Under the pieces are notes generated by a model. It searched no databases. It had not been told where the DNA came from and saw only the letters and a list, made by a program, of their open reading frames with translations. This document shows, one piece after another, positions 1 through 6,631 of a stretch of 10,695 nt of DNA (position 1 is the first letter of the stretch; each line of letters starts with the position of its first letter). This stretch comes from an uncultured Clostridia bacterium (GTDB lineage: Bacteria > Bacillota > Clostridia > TANB77 > CAG-508). The stretch is taken from NCBI GenBank assembly GCA_944390615.1, contig CALXRJ010000133.1, positions 1 through 10,695 on the forward strand, written 5' to 3'. The translations under genes were made by a program, and so were the position numbers.

Positions 1-873
1 TATTCTATGCTTGCTTATAACACAGTGGAATCGATTATAAAAGTATCAGATTATAATAAAATAGCTTCTCTTTATGGATTAGAAACCTATGAGATTAATC
101 AAAAAGATGAATATATTATACTTTGTGATTTTGACTCCATGAAAGACATTCGAGATGATGCCTTAAAAGCAAATGCAACCATTGAAATAAATGAAACTAC
201 TCTTCATCCAAAATATAATGAATGTAAAAGTGGCTATATTTATATGTCTACAAGTCATTCCAACACGGGAATTATCTTAGTTTCAGATGATTTTGAATTA
301 AAAGAAGAATGGAAAGAACAATACCTTTTAGCTGCTAATTTCAATGCAGAAACAGAAGAAGAAAAAGAAGAAAACAATAAAACTTTTACAGAATATAATA
401 GCAAGTTATATGAAAATCTAAAAGAAAAAGGAATCCAATTAGATGGTATGACAAAAATTGTTGTTATCGAATCAAGCAAAGGACTAACATCGATTATTAT
501 TTTTATCGCAATCTATCTAGGAATTATATTCCTAATTGCAAGTGCAGCCATTTTAGCCTTAAAACAGTTAACAGAAAGTTCAGATAACAAGCAAAGATAT
601 ATGATTTTAAGAAAAATTGGCTGTGATGAAAAGATGATTAACCAAGCTTTATTTAGACAAATTTTGATTTTCTTTTTATTACCATTACTATTGGCTATTA
701 TCCATTCAATCTTCGGTATACAATTTGTATTATCGGCTATGGTGGTAGTTGCTAAAACAGAAGAATTATTACCATCAATCATTGTTACAGCCATTATAAT
801 TGGTGTAGTTTATGGATTATATTTTTTAGCTACTTATTTAGGAAGTAAAAACATTATAAAAGAGGAAGAATAA
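1..873 (+). CDS. ABC transporter permease, FtsX-like, C-terminal part (5' end outside window)
   Basis: The reading frame is open from the first base, so the first ATG (position 7) is probably internal and the gene starts upstream. About 290 residues are visible. The first half is a soluble, charged, presumably extracytoplasmic stretch. It is followed by three strongly hydrophobic segments at roughly residues 161-187, 221-243 and 258-280. Between the first two lies a charged cytoplasmic loop with 'RYMILRKIGCDEKMI', the typical loop of the FtsX/MacB-type permease domain in Gram-positive exporters. Such permeases work with a separate ATPase to move peptides, lipids or antibiotics, or to sense them. 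No ATPase is visible, so the substrate cannot be named. The stop lies 18 bases before the glycosyltransferase start with no terminator between, which suggests co-transcription. Confidence 0.8.
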   Translation, partial: YSMLAYNTVESIIKVSDYNKIASLYGLETYEINQKDEYIILCDFDSMKDIRDDALKANATIEINETTLHPKYNECKSGYIYMSTSHSNTGIILVSDDFELKEEWKEQYLLAANFNAETEEEKEENNKTFTEYNSKLYENLKEKGIQLDGMTKIVVIESSKGLTSIIIFIAIYLGIIFLIASAAILALKQLTESSDNKQRYMILRKIGCDEKMINQALFRQILIFFLLPLLLAIIHSIFGIQFVLSAMVVVAKTEELLPSIIVTAIIIGVVYGLYFLATYLGSKNIIKEEE

Positions 874-891
874 AGAAATGAGGTGGTAAAG

Positions 892-1582
892 TTGAAAATT
901 TTTATCAGAGTTGTATTTATCTTCATACTGATGGTACTTAGCATATTATTACTATTTGTAGGCAATGGATATAATATGTATCAAGAGGCAATAAATCAAG
1001 TGTCTCTTGAGGAAAAAGTAGCAGAAATAAAAGCAAAAGAAAATTATACGGAATTTTCAGAGTTACCACAAATGTATATCAATGCAGTAATAAGTGTAGA
1101 AGATAAAAGATTTTTTAAACATCCTGGCATTGATTTAATCGCAATTGGTAGAGCAGCTATCCATGATATAAAAGCCATGGATTATGTAGAAGGTGGAAGC
1201 ACCATAACACAGCAGTTAGCCAAAAATATGTATTTTACCCAAGAGAAAAAAATGGAAAGAAAAATTGCTGAGGTATTTATGGCTTGGCAAATAGAAAATA
1301 ATTATTCCAAAGAAGAAATATTTGAGTTTTATGTCAATACCATTTATTTTGGAGATGGTTATTATACCGTAAAAGATGCTGCTAAACGGATATTTTGGTA
1401 AAGAACTTTCTGAAATGACAGATGGAGAATGTATTTTATTAGCAGGCATTCCTAATGCTCCATCTGTATATGCACCAACCAAAAATCCTGATTTAGCAAA
1501 ACAAAGACAAAAACAGGTAATCGAGAAAATGATTGAAAACGGGTATTTGACACAAGAGGAAGCAGAGCAGATATTAAAATAA
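892..1582 (+). pseudogene. Monofunctional peptidoglycan glycosyltransferase (GT51), frameshifted
   Basis: Family GT51 enzymes polymerise lipid II into glycan strands at the outer membrane face. A signal-anchor helix (about residues 4-24) precedes the glycosyltransferase domain. 'SVEDKRFFKHPG' carries the first catalytic Glu (E70), 'GGSTITQQLAKN' is at 101-112, and 'ERKIAE' supplies the second conserved Glu (E127). After 'KDAAK' the frame meets TAA at 1399-1401. The family sequence 'GYFGKELSEMT...' continues in the +1 frame to 1582. Removing the single C at 1387 restores 'AAKGYFGK' and a 229-aa protein, a normal length for a stand-alone transglycosylase without a transpeptidase domain. I chose TTG 892 as start because GAGGTGG at 880-886 is well placed for it. 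The in-frame GTG at 883 lies inside that site. It could be a true pseudogene, a sequencing error, or less likely a recoding site. Confidence 0.85.
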
Positions 1583-1642
1583 AAAGTAGCTATTGTTACA
1601 CATCCCCCTAAGATAAGGTGTAACAATAGCTACTTTTCTTTT
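1582..1642 (+). terminator. Strong intrinsic terminator
   Basis: A perfect 20-bp inverted repeat (1582-1601 against 1618-1637) encloses a 16-base loop. The right arm ends in TTTT followed by CTTTTG, so a run of U follows the stem. It begins at the last base of the glycosyltransferase stop codon. The A-rich left foot means it could also work in reverse, but no minus-strand gene ends here. Confidence 0.9.
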
Positions 1643-1680
1643 GTTGTATAGATTCAATAATTTTCAGTGTGATAATGGAA

Positions 1681-1709
1681 TTGTCAAATAAAAAAGGCTG
1701 TGTTATAAT
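1681..1709 (+). promoter_or_regulatory. Sigma-A type promoter upstream of the ECF sigma operon
   Basis: TTGTCA (1681-1686) and a perfect TATAAT (1704-1709) are separated by 17 bases. This is a near-consensus housekeeping promoter. It lies 22 bases upstream of a separate ECF-type promoter, so the operon appears to have a basal start and an inducible start. Confidence 0.8.
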
Positions 1710-1730
1710 CATAAGAAAAATATTCAAAAC

Positions 1731-1760
1731 ACCAACTTTTTCAATTCAAAATCGTGTAAT
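1731..1760 (+). promoter_or_regulatory. ECF-type promoter, copy 1 (probable autoregulation)
   Basis: ACCAACTTTTT (1731-1741) is followed by TCGTGTAAT (1752-1760). The core AAC (1734-1736) and CGT (1753-1755) are exactly 16 bases apart, the standard layout of promoters read by extracytoplasmic-function sigma factors (AAC -35, CGT -10). A second copy with identical core and spacing precedes the P-type ATPase. The -10 box ends 30 bases before the sigma gene start. Confidence 0.75.
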
Positions 1761-1788
1761 AAAAGGAAACCAGAAAAGAGGTGCTAGA

Positions 1789-2334
1789 TTGAATGAAATA
1801 AAATTAATTATCAAATGTCAAAAAGGAGAAAAACAAGCTTTTAATGATTTAATCACATGGTATTATCCGTATGTATCAAAATTCTTAATAAAATTAACAG
1901 CCAATGAAGAAATAGCACAAGACTTAGTACAAGAAACCTTTTTAAAATTGATTGTTCATATCGATAAATTTGATACAAAAGGAACGGCAGCATTTAGTAC
2001 CTATTTAATGCAAATTGCCAAAAATTGTTATTTAGATTATTGGAAGAAAAAGAAAAAGATATCCTTGGAATTAGATATGGAAGCAATAGCAGACACAACT
2101 TCATTCGAAGAAAAAATAGAAGAAAAAAATGAATTAGATGAAGTACTAAAAGAAATAAACAAATTACCATTTGAACAAGCAGAGGCAATAAAGCTAAAAT
2201 ATTTAGAAGAATATTCTTTAAAAGAAATTGCAGAAAAAATGAAAACAAAACCAATTACCATAAAAAGCAGATTACATGAAGGAAGAAAAAAACTAGAAAA
2301 AAGGATGAGAAAAGGAGGTAGTCAAAATGGATAA
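1789..2334 (+). CDS. RNA polymerase sigma factor, sigma-70 family, ECF type
   Basis: The 181-aa product has only regions 2 and 4, as in ECF sigma factors. Region 2, with 'AQDLVQETFLKL' near residues 43-54, binds core polymerase and melts the -10 element. Region 4 starts near residue 126 ('LPFEQAEAIKLKYLEEYS') and continues into the helix-turn-helix 'LKEIAEKMKTKPITIKSRL', which reads the -35 element. I place the start at TTG 1789: AGAGGTG at 1777-1783 sits 5 bases upstream and the domain begins normally there. A longer frame back to 1669 would run across both promoters. The gene overlaps the next one by 8 bases. It is probably autoregulated through the ECF promoter at 1731-1760, and a matching promoter makes the P-type ATPase a likely target. 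The ECF group is not certain. The gene order with small membrane proteins recalls the Bacillus sigY operon, but that is analogy. Confidence 0.9.
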   Translation: MNEIKLIIKCQKGEKQAFNDLITWYYPYVSKFLIKLTANEEIAQDLVQETFLKLIVHIDKFDTKGTAAFSTYLMQIAKNCYLDYWKKKKKISLELDMEAIADTTSFEEKIEEKNELDEVLKEINKLPFEQAEAIKLKYLEEYSLKEIAEKMKTKPITIKSRLHEGRKKLEKRMRKGGSQNG

Positions 2335-2599
2335 AAATTTACAAAATTTGTTATTTGACTTAGAGCCTACCATCGATAAAAAATGTTTCGAATTGAAACA
2401 AAAAAGAAAAGAAAAGAGAATGCAAAAAATATTTATAGTGGCTATTATTTTAATCTTATTTATCCCAAGTACCTTAATACTATTTGGTATTCATCTATGG
2501 GGAATTATGATAGGAATCATAGCTGTTCTATCGATTGCCATGATTGCTATGTTACCAATTGCATTAAAAGAAGAGGGCGGAGGTGTATGTTATGAATAA
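2327..2599 (+). CDS. Small two-helix membrane protein, candidate anti-sigma component
   Basis: I do not recognise a named family. The 90-aa protein has a charged, probably cytoplasmic N-terminus of about 33 residues (acidic then Lys/Arg-rich). Two membrane helices follow at roughly 34-55 and 57-80, with a short acidic tail. AAAGGAGG at 2311-2318 lies 8 bases before the ATG. The gene overlaps the sigma gene by 8 bases at its start and the next gene by 8 bases at its end, which indicates translational coupling and fixed stoichiometry. Small membrane proteins directly after an ECF sigma gene are commonly part of the system that holds the sigma factor at the membrane. That role is inferred from position and topology. 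There is no zinc-binding anti-sigma motif of the HxxxCxxC type. Confidence 0.8.
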   Translation: MDKNLQNLLFDLEPTIDKKCFELKQKRKEKRMQKIFIVAIILILFIPSTLILFGIHLWGIMIGIIAVLSIAMIAMLPIALKEEGGGVCYE

Positions 2600-3500
2600 A
2601 TGGATAGAAAAAATACCATTTAAAAAAATTGTTATTTTCTATATAATCCTTGTAATATTGGTTGGCATTATTTTAATGGTATGGATAGGAAGAAAATTTC
2701 AAAGTAAAATAAATTTTGTGTATGATTATCATACTATACAAGAAAATAGCTACAATTGGGAAGAAATAAAAGATAACTTGCAAGCTATGTCAGACAAGTC
2801 AGAAGATGTGGTAGATATTTTAGTTTTAGATAATGAAAATAAAATAACTTATACCAGTAAAAAGTCAGAATTTGCAGACCAAGAAAAATTTAGTTTAACG
2901 AAAGCCGAAAATATGCCAAATGGATATTTTACCAGTTCGACAAATGACAATATTATATTTCGACTAACAAGTGATAAAGAATTAATGATAACAACCGTAT
3001 TATCCAATTTTGATACAGAGATACAAAAAGAAAGTGAAGATGAAGTTTTTTACCAAGAAAATTATCAGGAGAAAAAAATTTTTCTATTAAGTTACCTTGG
3101 CAATAAAAATACGGGAGAAAAGATATATTTTATAACAGAAATGCATCAGATACCAAATGGAAGAACCTATATAAAATATACTTTAGCAATTATCATGTTT
3201 CTTTTTATGATATATTGGGTGTTACTTGCTTTATATATTTATCAAAATGCCTTAAAATCAAAATTAAATCCATATTTATGGGGAGGTATTACATTAATTA
3301 CCAATATTGCAGGAGTAGTTATTTATTTGATTTATAAACAAAATCAGAAAACGTGTTTTCAATGTGGAGCCTTACAAAGTAAGAATCATATCTATTGTGT
3401 GCATTGTGGTACCAAGCTAAATGAAACATGTAATCAATGTGGTTCCGTAATCAATGAACAGGATCATTATTGTGCTAGATGTGGAAAAAAACAAAGATAG
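2592..3500 (+). CDS. Membrane protein with extracytoplasmic domain and C-terminal double zinc ribbon
   Basis: The 302-aa product starts with a membrane helix (about residues 13-33), followed by a polar domain of about 160 residues that should lie outside the membrane. Two more helices (about 195-217 and 227-248) lead into a cytoplasmic tail. The tail holds two CxxC...CxxC zinc ribbons: C255/C258/C269/C272 and C280/C283/C294/C297. I chose ATG 2592 because GGAGGTG at 2579-2585 serves as its ribosome site. The upstream in-frame GTG at 2583 lies within that site. As third gene of the sigma operon, with an outside domain and an inside metal-binding module, it is a plausible sensor or sigma-restraining partner. 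No direct evidence of function is visible, and zinc ribbons may be purely structural. No hairpin terminator follows except the long palindrome. Confidence 0.85.
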   Translation: MNKWIEKIPFKKIVIFYIILVILVGIILMVWIGRKFQSKINFVYDYHTIQENSYNWEEIKDNLQAMSDKSEDVVDILVLDNENKITYTSKKSEFADQEKFSLTKAENMPNGYFTSSTNDNIIFRLTSDKELMITTVLSNFDTEIQKESEDEVFYQENYQEKKIFLLSYLGNKNTGEKIYFITEMHQIPNGRTYIKYTLAIIMFLFMIYWVLLALYIYQNALKSKLNPYLWGGITLITNIAGVVIYLIYKQNQKTCFQCGALQSKNHIYCVHCGTKLNETCNQCGSVINEQDHYCARCGKKQR

Positions 3501-3505
3501 ATTTG

Positions 3506-3815
3506 TAGATTTGGGGACGCAGTCAAAAAAATATAGTTTGCCGGTCTGCTGGCTAAGTGGTAGGGGCAGACATCTTTTTCTTTAATTTATCATTGGCTCA
3601 TTTCATAAGTTAAGAACTTGTATGCAAATTATTTGGCACCCTTTCTGTGCTAATTCTCCTTGGGAGAATTACACGAACATTTTCCAAATAATTCGCATAC
3701 AATTTCTAAACTTATTTCATTCACACAATGATAAATTAAAGAAAAAGATGTCTGCCCCTACCACTTAGCCAGCAGACCGGCAAACTATATTTTTTTGACT
3801 GCGTCCCCAAATCTA
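3506..3815. repeat. 310-bp palindromic element with 90-bp identical arms (MITE-like or REP-like)
   Basis: Positions 3506-3595 are the exact reverse complement of 3726-3815. The inner 130 bases continue as an imperfect inverted repeat down to a tight centre, AATTCTCC/GGGAGAATT, around 3660. The outer ends read TAGATTTGGGGACGCAGTC and its complement. If the element proper begins at GATTTGGGG, both ends are flanked by TA, which would fit a TA target duplication of a mariner/IS630-type non-autonomous element. GGGGAC ends also recall REP-type hairpins mobilised by RAYT transposases. No transposase or meaningful ORF lies inside. This accounts for nearly all of the gene-free stretch 3501-3882. A transcript from the sigma operon would fold into one very long hairpin, so it probably ends that transcript or is cut by RNase III. 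Confidence 0.9.
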
Positions 3816-3821
3816 TAAAAA

Positions 3822-3851
3822 ACCAACTTTTTTATTTTTGAATCGTGTAAT
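3822..3851 (+). promoter_or_regulatory. ECF-type promoter, copy 2, driving the P-type ATPase
   Basis: ACCAACTTTTT (3822-3832) and TCGTGTAAT (3843-3851) match the promoter at 1731-1760 at 25 of 30 positions. All five differences fall in the spacer, and AAC and CGT are again exactly 16 bases apart. The -10 element ends 33 bases before the GTG start, similar to copy 1. The palindrome's right arm ends only 6 bases upstream. No sigma-A promoter is obvious here. Confidence 0.75.
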
Positions 3852-3882
3852 AGATGTCAAAATTTGAAAGGAGGAAATTGGA

Positions 3883-6198
3883 GTGAACCAAATAAATGGA
3901 TTACAAGAAAAAGAAGTAGAAGAACAAATCAAAAAAGGAAACATCAATCAACTGCCCAAAGATAATTTGAAATCAAATTGGAAAATTATTTCAGATAATG
4001 TTTTTACTCTGTTTAATTTATATAATTTAATCATTGCAATAGCACTTATTTGTGTTAGAGCTTATACGAATGTATTCTTTTTCTTAATTATTACAATCAA
4101 TGTATTAATTGGAATTATACAAGAGATACATGGAAAAAATTTAGTGAAAAAATTGTCTATTTTAAATACAGCAAAAGTAGTGGTTATGCGAAATGGTGTT
4201 GAAAAAAAGATAAAAGTGGAAGAAATTGTATTAGGTGATACAATTATTTTGTCACAAGGAGACCAAATTCCATCTGATGCTTATATCATAAGTGGGGAAA
4301 TCGAAGTAAATGAGGCCTTACTTACTGGAGAATCGGATTTAATCTTAAAAAGAGAGAAGGACAAATTACTTTCTGGAAGTTATGTGGTTAGTGGCAAATG
4401 TTATGCTAAAATAGAAAAAGTGGGTGAAAATAATTTTGCCAATCAAATCATCAGTTCTGCTAAAAAACAAAAAGCGAATCAGTCTGAACTAATTCAGTCT
4501 ATGAAAAAAGTGACCAGATTTACAAGTTTTGTTATTATACCATTTGGCATTATATTATTTATACAAGCTTATATAACAAGACAAGTGGACTTAACACAAG
4601 CGGTTATTGCAACAGCAGCTGCTTTACTTGGCATGTTACCAAAAGGATTGGTATTATTAATTACTATTTCATTAGAATCAGGAGTTATTAAATTAGCCAA
4701 AAAGCAAGTGCTTGTACAAGAATTATATAGTATAGAATCTTTAGCCCATATTGATACCATTTGTTTAGATAAAACAGGAACCATTACAACGGGAAAAATG
4801 AAAGTTTCGGAAATAAAATTATATCAGGAGAAGATTTTACCAAGACCTTTTTCTGAAATGATGGTTGCTTTTGTAAATGGAATGGAAGATAATAATGCAA
4901 CCTTTAAAGCCATGAAGGAATATTTCAAAGGAGATACGGGGTATCAAACAATTACCAAAATACCATTTTCATCAGAAAGAAAATGGAGTTCTATATCTTT
5001 TGAGAATATTGGTTCTATTGTGATGGGAGCACCGGAAAGATTATTTGAAAAATCAAAAGAAAATATGCCAGAAAGAATCCTAGAATTACAAAAAAGTGGA
5101 AAAAGAGTTATTGCCATAGCTTATACCAAGCAAGTAATTGCAACACAAGAATTACCAGAATTAGAGGTGGTAGCATCTGTTATATTAGAAGACCCTTTAA
5201 GAAAAAATGCAAAAGAAATGTTGGGATATTTTAAAACACAAGGAGTAGATGTAAAAATCATTTCAGGAGATAATCCACTTACCGTATCCAATATCGCAAA
5301 AACAGCAGGTCTTGAGGATTATCAATCTTATATTGATTTATCTACCATAAAAAATGAAAAAGAAATATTTGACTTAGTGGAGAAGTATAGTATTTTTGCG
5401 AGAGTTTTACCACACCAAAAAAGTATGATTGTAAAAGCTTTGCAAGAGAAAAATCATAAAGTAGCTATGACAGGAGATGGAGTAAATGATGTAATTGCAT
5501 TAAGAGAAGCAGATTGTAGTATTACACTTCCTGATGCGACAGAAAGTAGTAAACAAGTTTCTCAGATTGTGCTGTTGAATTCGGATTTTAGTGTACTAAA
5601 AGATGTATTAATGGAAGGAAGAAGAGTGGTTAATAATATTACTAATGTGGCAAGAATCTTTTTTATCAAAACAATTTATTCCATCCTTTTATCGGTATTT
5701 TGCATGATAACCAATAGGGAGTTCCCTTTTATACCGATACAAATAACATTGATTGATTTGGCAATTGAAGCATATACATCTTTCTTTTTATCTTTTGAAA
5801 AAAACGAAAAACCAATCAAAGGAAATTTTCTGAAAACAGCTTTAACCAATGTTCTCCCATTTGCCATTGTGATTATGCTAAATATCTTGCTTTTAACAGG
5901 GATAGGAAATGGAATGGGAATCGAGGAAAATACCTTAGCTACTATGATGTATTTATTAATAGGATTTGTTAGTATTTTAGCAGTTCAAGAAGCCTGTATG
6001 CCATTTAATAAAGTTCATGTATTTTTATTTACGACTACAGCAGTAGGATTTTATGTGGCAGCATTTCTATTTAAAACTTTATTAAAATTATCGCCTTTAA
6101 CAGGGGAGCAGATAGGTATTGTTATCGTTTTAGCCATTGGTAGTTATCTACTCATTTATTTGAAAAGAAAAATTTATAAAAAATGGAATAAAAATTAG
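3883..6198 (+). CDS. Cation-translocating P-type ATPase (HAD-IC family)
   Basis: The 771-aa product is a complete P-type pump. Helices M1-M2 are near residues 40-80. The actuator motif TGES is at 148-151, M3-M4 near 210-262, and the phosphorylated Asp is D296 in DKTGT. The hinge motif TGDGVND starts at T530 (D532, D536). About six helices follow from about 590 to 765. It has no N-terminal heavy-metal-binding domain and no CPC motif, so it is not a P1B pump. The M4 motif reads 'GMLPKGL', and overall layout resembles the CtpE-like group linked to calcium or envelope homeostasis. The ion is not determined. The GTG start has AAAGGAGG (3867-3874) 8 bases upstream. The gene stands alone behind an ECF-type promoter and ends at a bidirectional terminator, so it looks like a dedicated target of the upstream sigma factor. 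Confidence 0.92.
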   Translation: MNQINGLQEKEVEEQIKKGNINQLPKDNLKSNWKIISDNVFTLFNLYNLIIAIALICVRAYTNVFFFLIITINVLIGIIQEIHGKNLVKKLSILNTAKVVVMRNGVEKKIKVEEIVLGDTIILSQGDQIPSDAYIISGEIEVNEALLTGESDLILKREKDKLLSGSYVVSGKCYAKIEKVGENNFANQIISSAKKQKANQSELIQSMKKVTRFTSFVIIPFGIILFIQAYITRQVDLTQAVIATAAALLGMLPKGLVLLITISLESGVIKLAKKQVLVQELYSIESLAHIDTICLDKTGTITTGKMKVSEIKLYQEKILPRPFSEMMVAFVNGMEDNNATFKAMKEYFKGDTGYQTITKIPFSSERKWSSISFENIGSIVMGAPERLFEKSKENMPERILELQKSGKRVIAIAYTKQVIATQELPELEVVASVILEDPLRKNAKEMLGYFKTQGVDVKIISGDNPLTVSNIAKTAGLEDYQSYIDLSTIKNEKEIFDLVEKYSIFARVLPHQKSMIVKALQEKNHKVAMTGDGVNDVIALREADCSITLPDATESSKQVSQIVLLNSDFSVLKDVLMEGRRVVNNITNVARIFFIKTIYSILLSVFCMITNREFPFIPIQITLIDLAIEAYTSFFLSFEKNEKPIKGNFLKTALTNVLPFAIVIMLNILLLTGIGNGMGIEENTLATMMYLLIGFVSILAVQEACMPFNKVHVFLFTTTAVGFYVAAFLFKTLLKLSPLTGEQIGIVIVLAIGSYLLIYLKRKIYKKWNKN

Positions 6199-6233
6199 GA
6201 CATGGGAGGATTTTCCTTCTATGTCCTTTCTTC
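6197..6233. terminator. Bidirectional terminator between converging genes
   Basis: A 14-bp stem (6197-6210 with 6214-6227, two G-T pairs) closes a TTT loop and is followed by TTCTTCCTCTTT on the + strand. It starts inside the ATPase stop codon. Its right arm overlaps the last codons of the MerR gene, so the two convergent genes share it. Confidence 0.75.
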
Positions 6234-6629
6234 CTCTTTGGTATTGATTAAATAACTTTCATAAGGCCTTTTTCCTGTAAGAACCTCATCATAAAAATTT
6301 TGTTTCCAATCAATAAAATCAATACTTTCTTTTAATTCATTTATTTTTTGAGTTAATAATTCTCTTTGAATTGCTAACATTTCTTTTCGCTCTGGAATAG
6401 AAGAAGAACCTTGCAAACAAAGGCCAAGGTATTTTTTCATATCTTGAATACTCATTCCACATTTTTTCAAACAAGTTAAACTACTAATCCAGTTTACATT
6501 ATTATCATCAAAAATTCTATAATTATTTTTATCTCTTTTTACATTAGGAATTAAACCTTCATTACAATAATATTTTAAAGTTTCATAAGTCATATCTAGT
6601 TTTTGACATACTTGTTTCATCGTATACAT
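6219..6629 (-). CDS. MerR family transcriptional regulator
   Basis: The 136-aa product starts with a winged helix-turn-helix: 'YTMKQVCQKLDMTYETLKYY' at 2-21, then the wing 'NYRIFDDNNVNWI'. A coiled-coil dimerisation helix runs from about residue 80 to 110, ending in 'SIDFIDWKQNFYDEVLTGK'. That ending resembles a group of short clostridial MerR proteins without a large effector domain. The ATG at 6629 is preceded on its strand by GAGGAGGGA (6635-6643 complement), a strong ribosome site. The protein has several cysteines (C8, C22, C54 and C58 region), but I do not see the metal-binding pattern of MerR or CueR. The effector is unknown. It is the only minus-strand gene. Its promoter must lie within the kinase remnant, where I could not recognise the stretched spacer typical of MerR-controlled promoters. 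Confidence 0.88.
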   Translation of the reverse strand: MYTMKQVCQKLDMTYETLKYYCNEGLIPNVKRDKNNYRIFDDNNVNWISSLTCLKKCGMSIQDMKKYLGLCLQGSSSIPERKEMLAIQRELLTQKINELKESIDFIDWKQNFYDEVLTGKRPYESYLINTKEEERT

Positions 6630-6631
6630 AA

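Noticed and set aside
883..891. GTG start for the glycosyltransferase
   Set aside because: It lies within GAGGTGG, which is the ribosome site for the TTG at 892.
1384..1390. Classical slippery heptamer for programmed frameshifting
   Set aside because: The sequence AAACGGA fits no X-XXY-YYZ heptamer, and the needed shift is +1; only a rare-codon pause remains possible.
1376..1582. Independent 68-aa gene starting at ATG 1376
   Set aside because: Its sequence is the direct continuation of the GT51 domain in the shifted frame and it has no ribosome site.
1669..1788. 40-residue N-terminal extension of the sigma factor
   Set aside because: The segment contains both promoters and encodes no sigma-domain sequence; TTG 1789 has a proper ribosome site.
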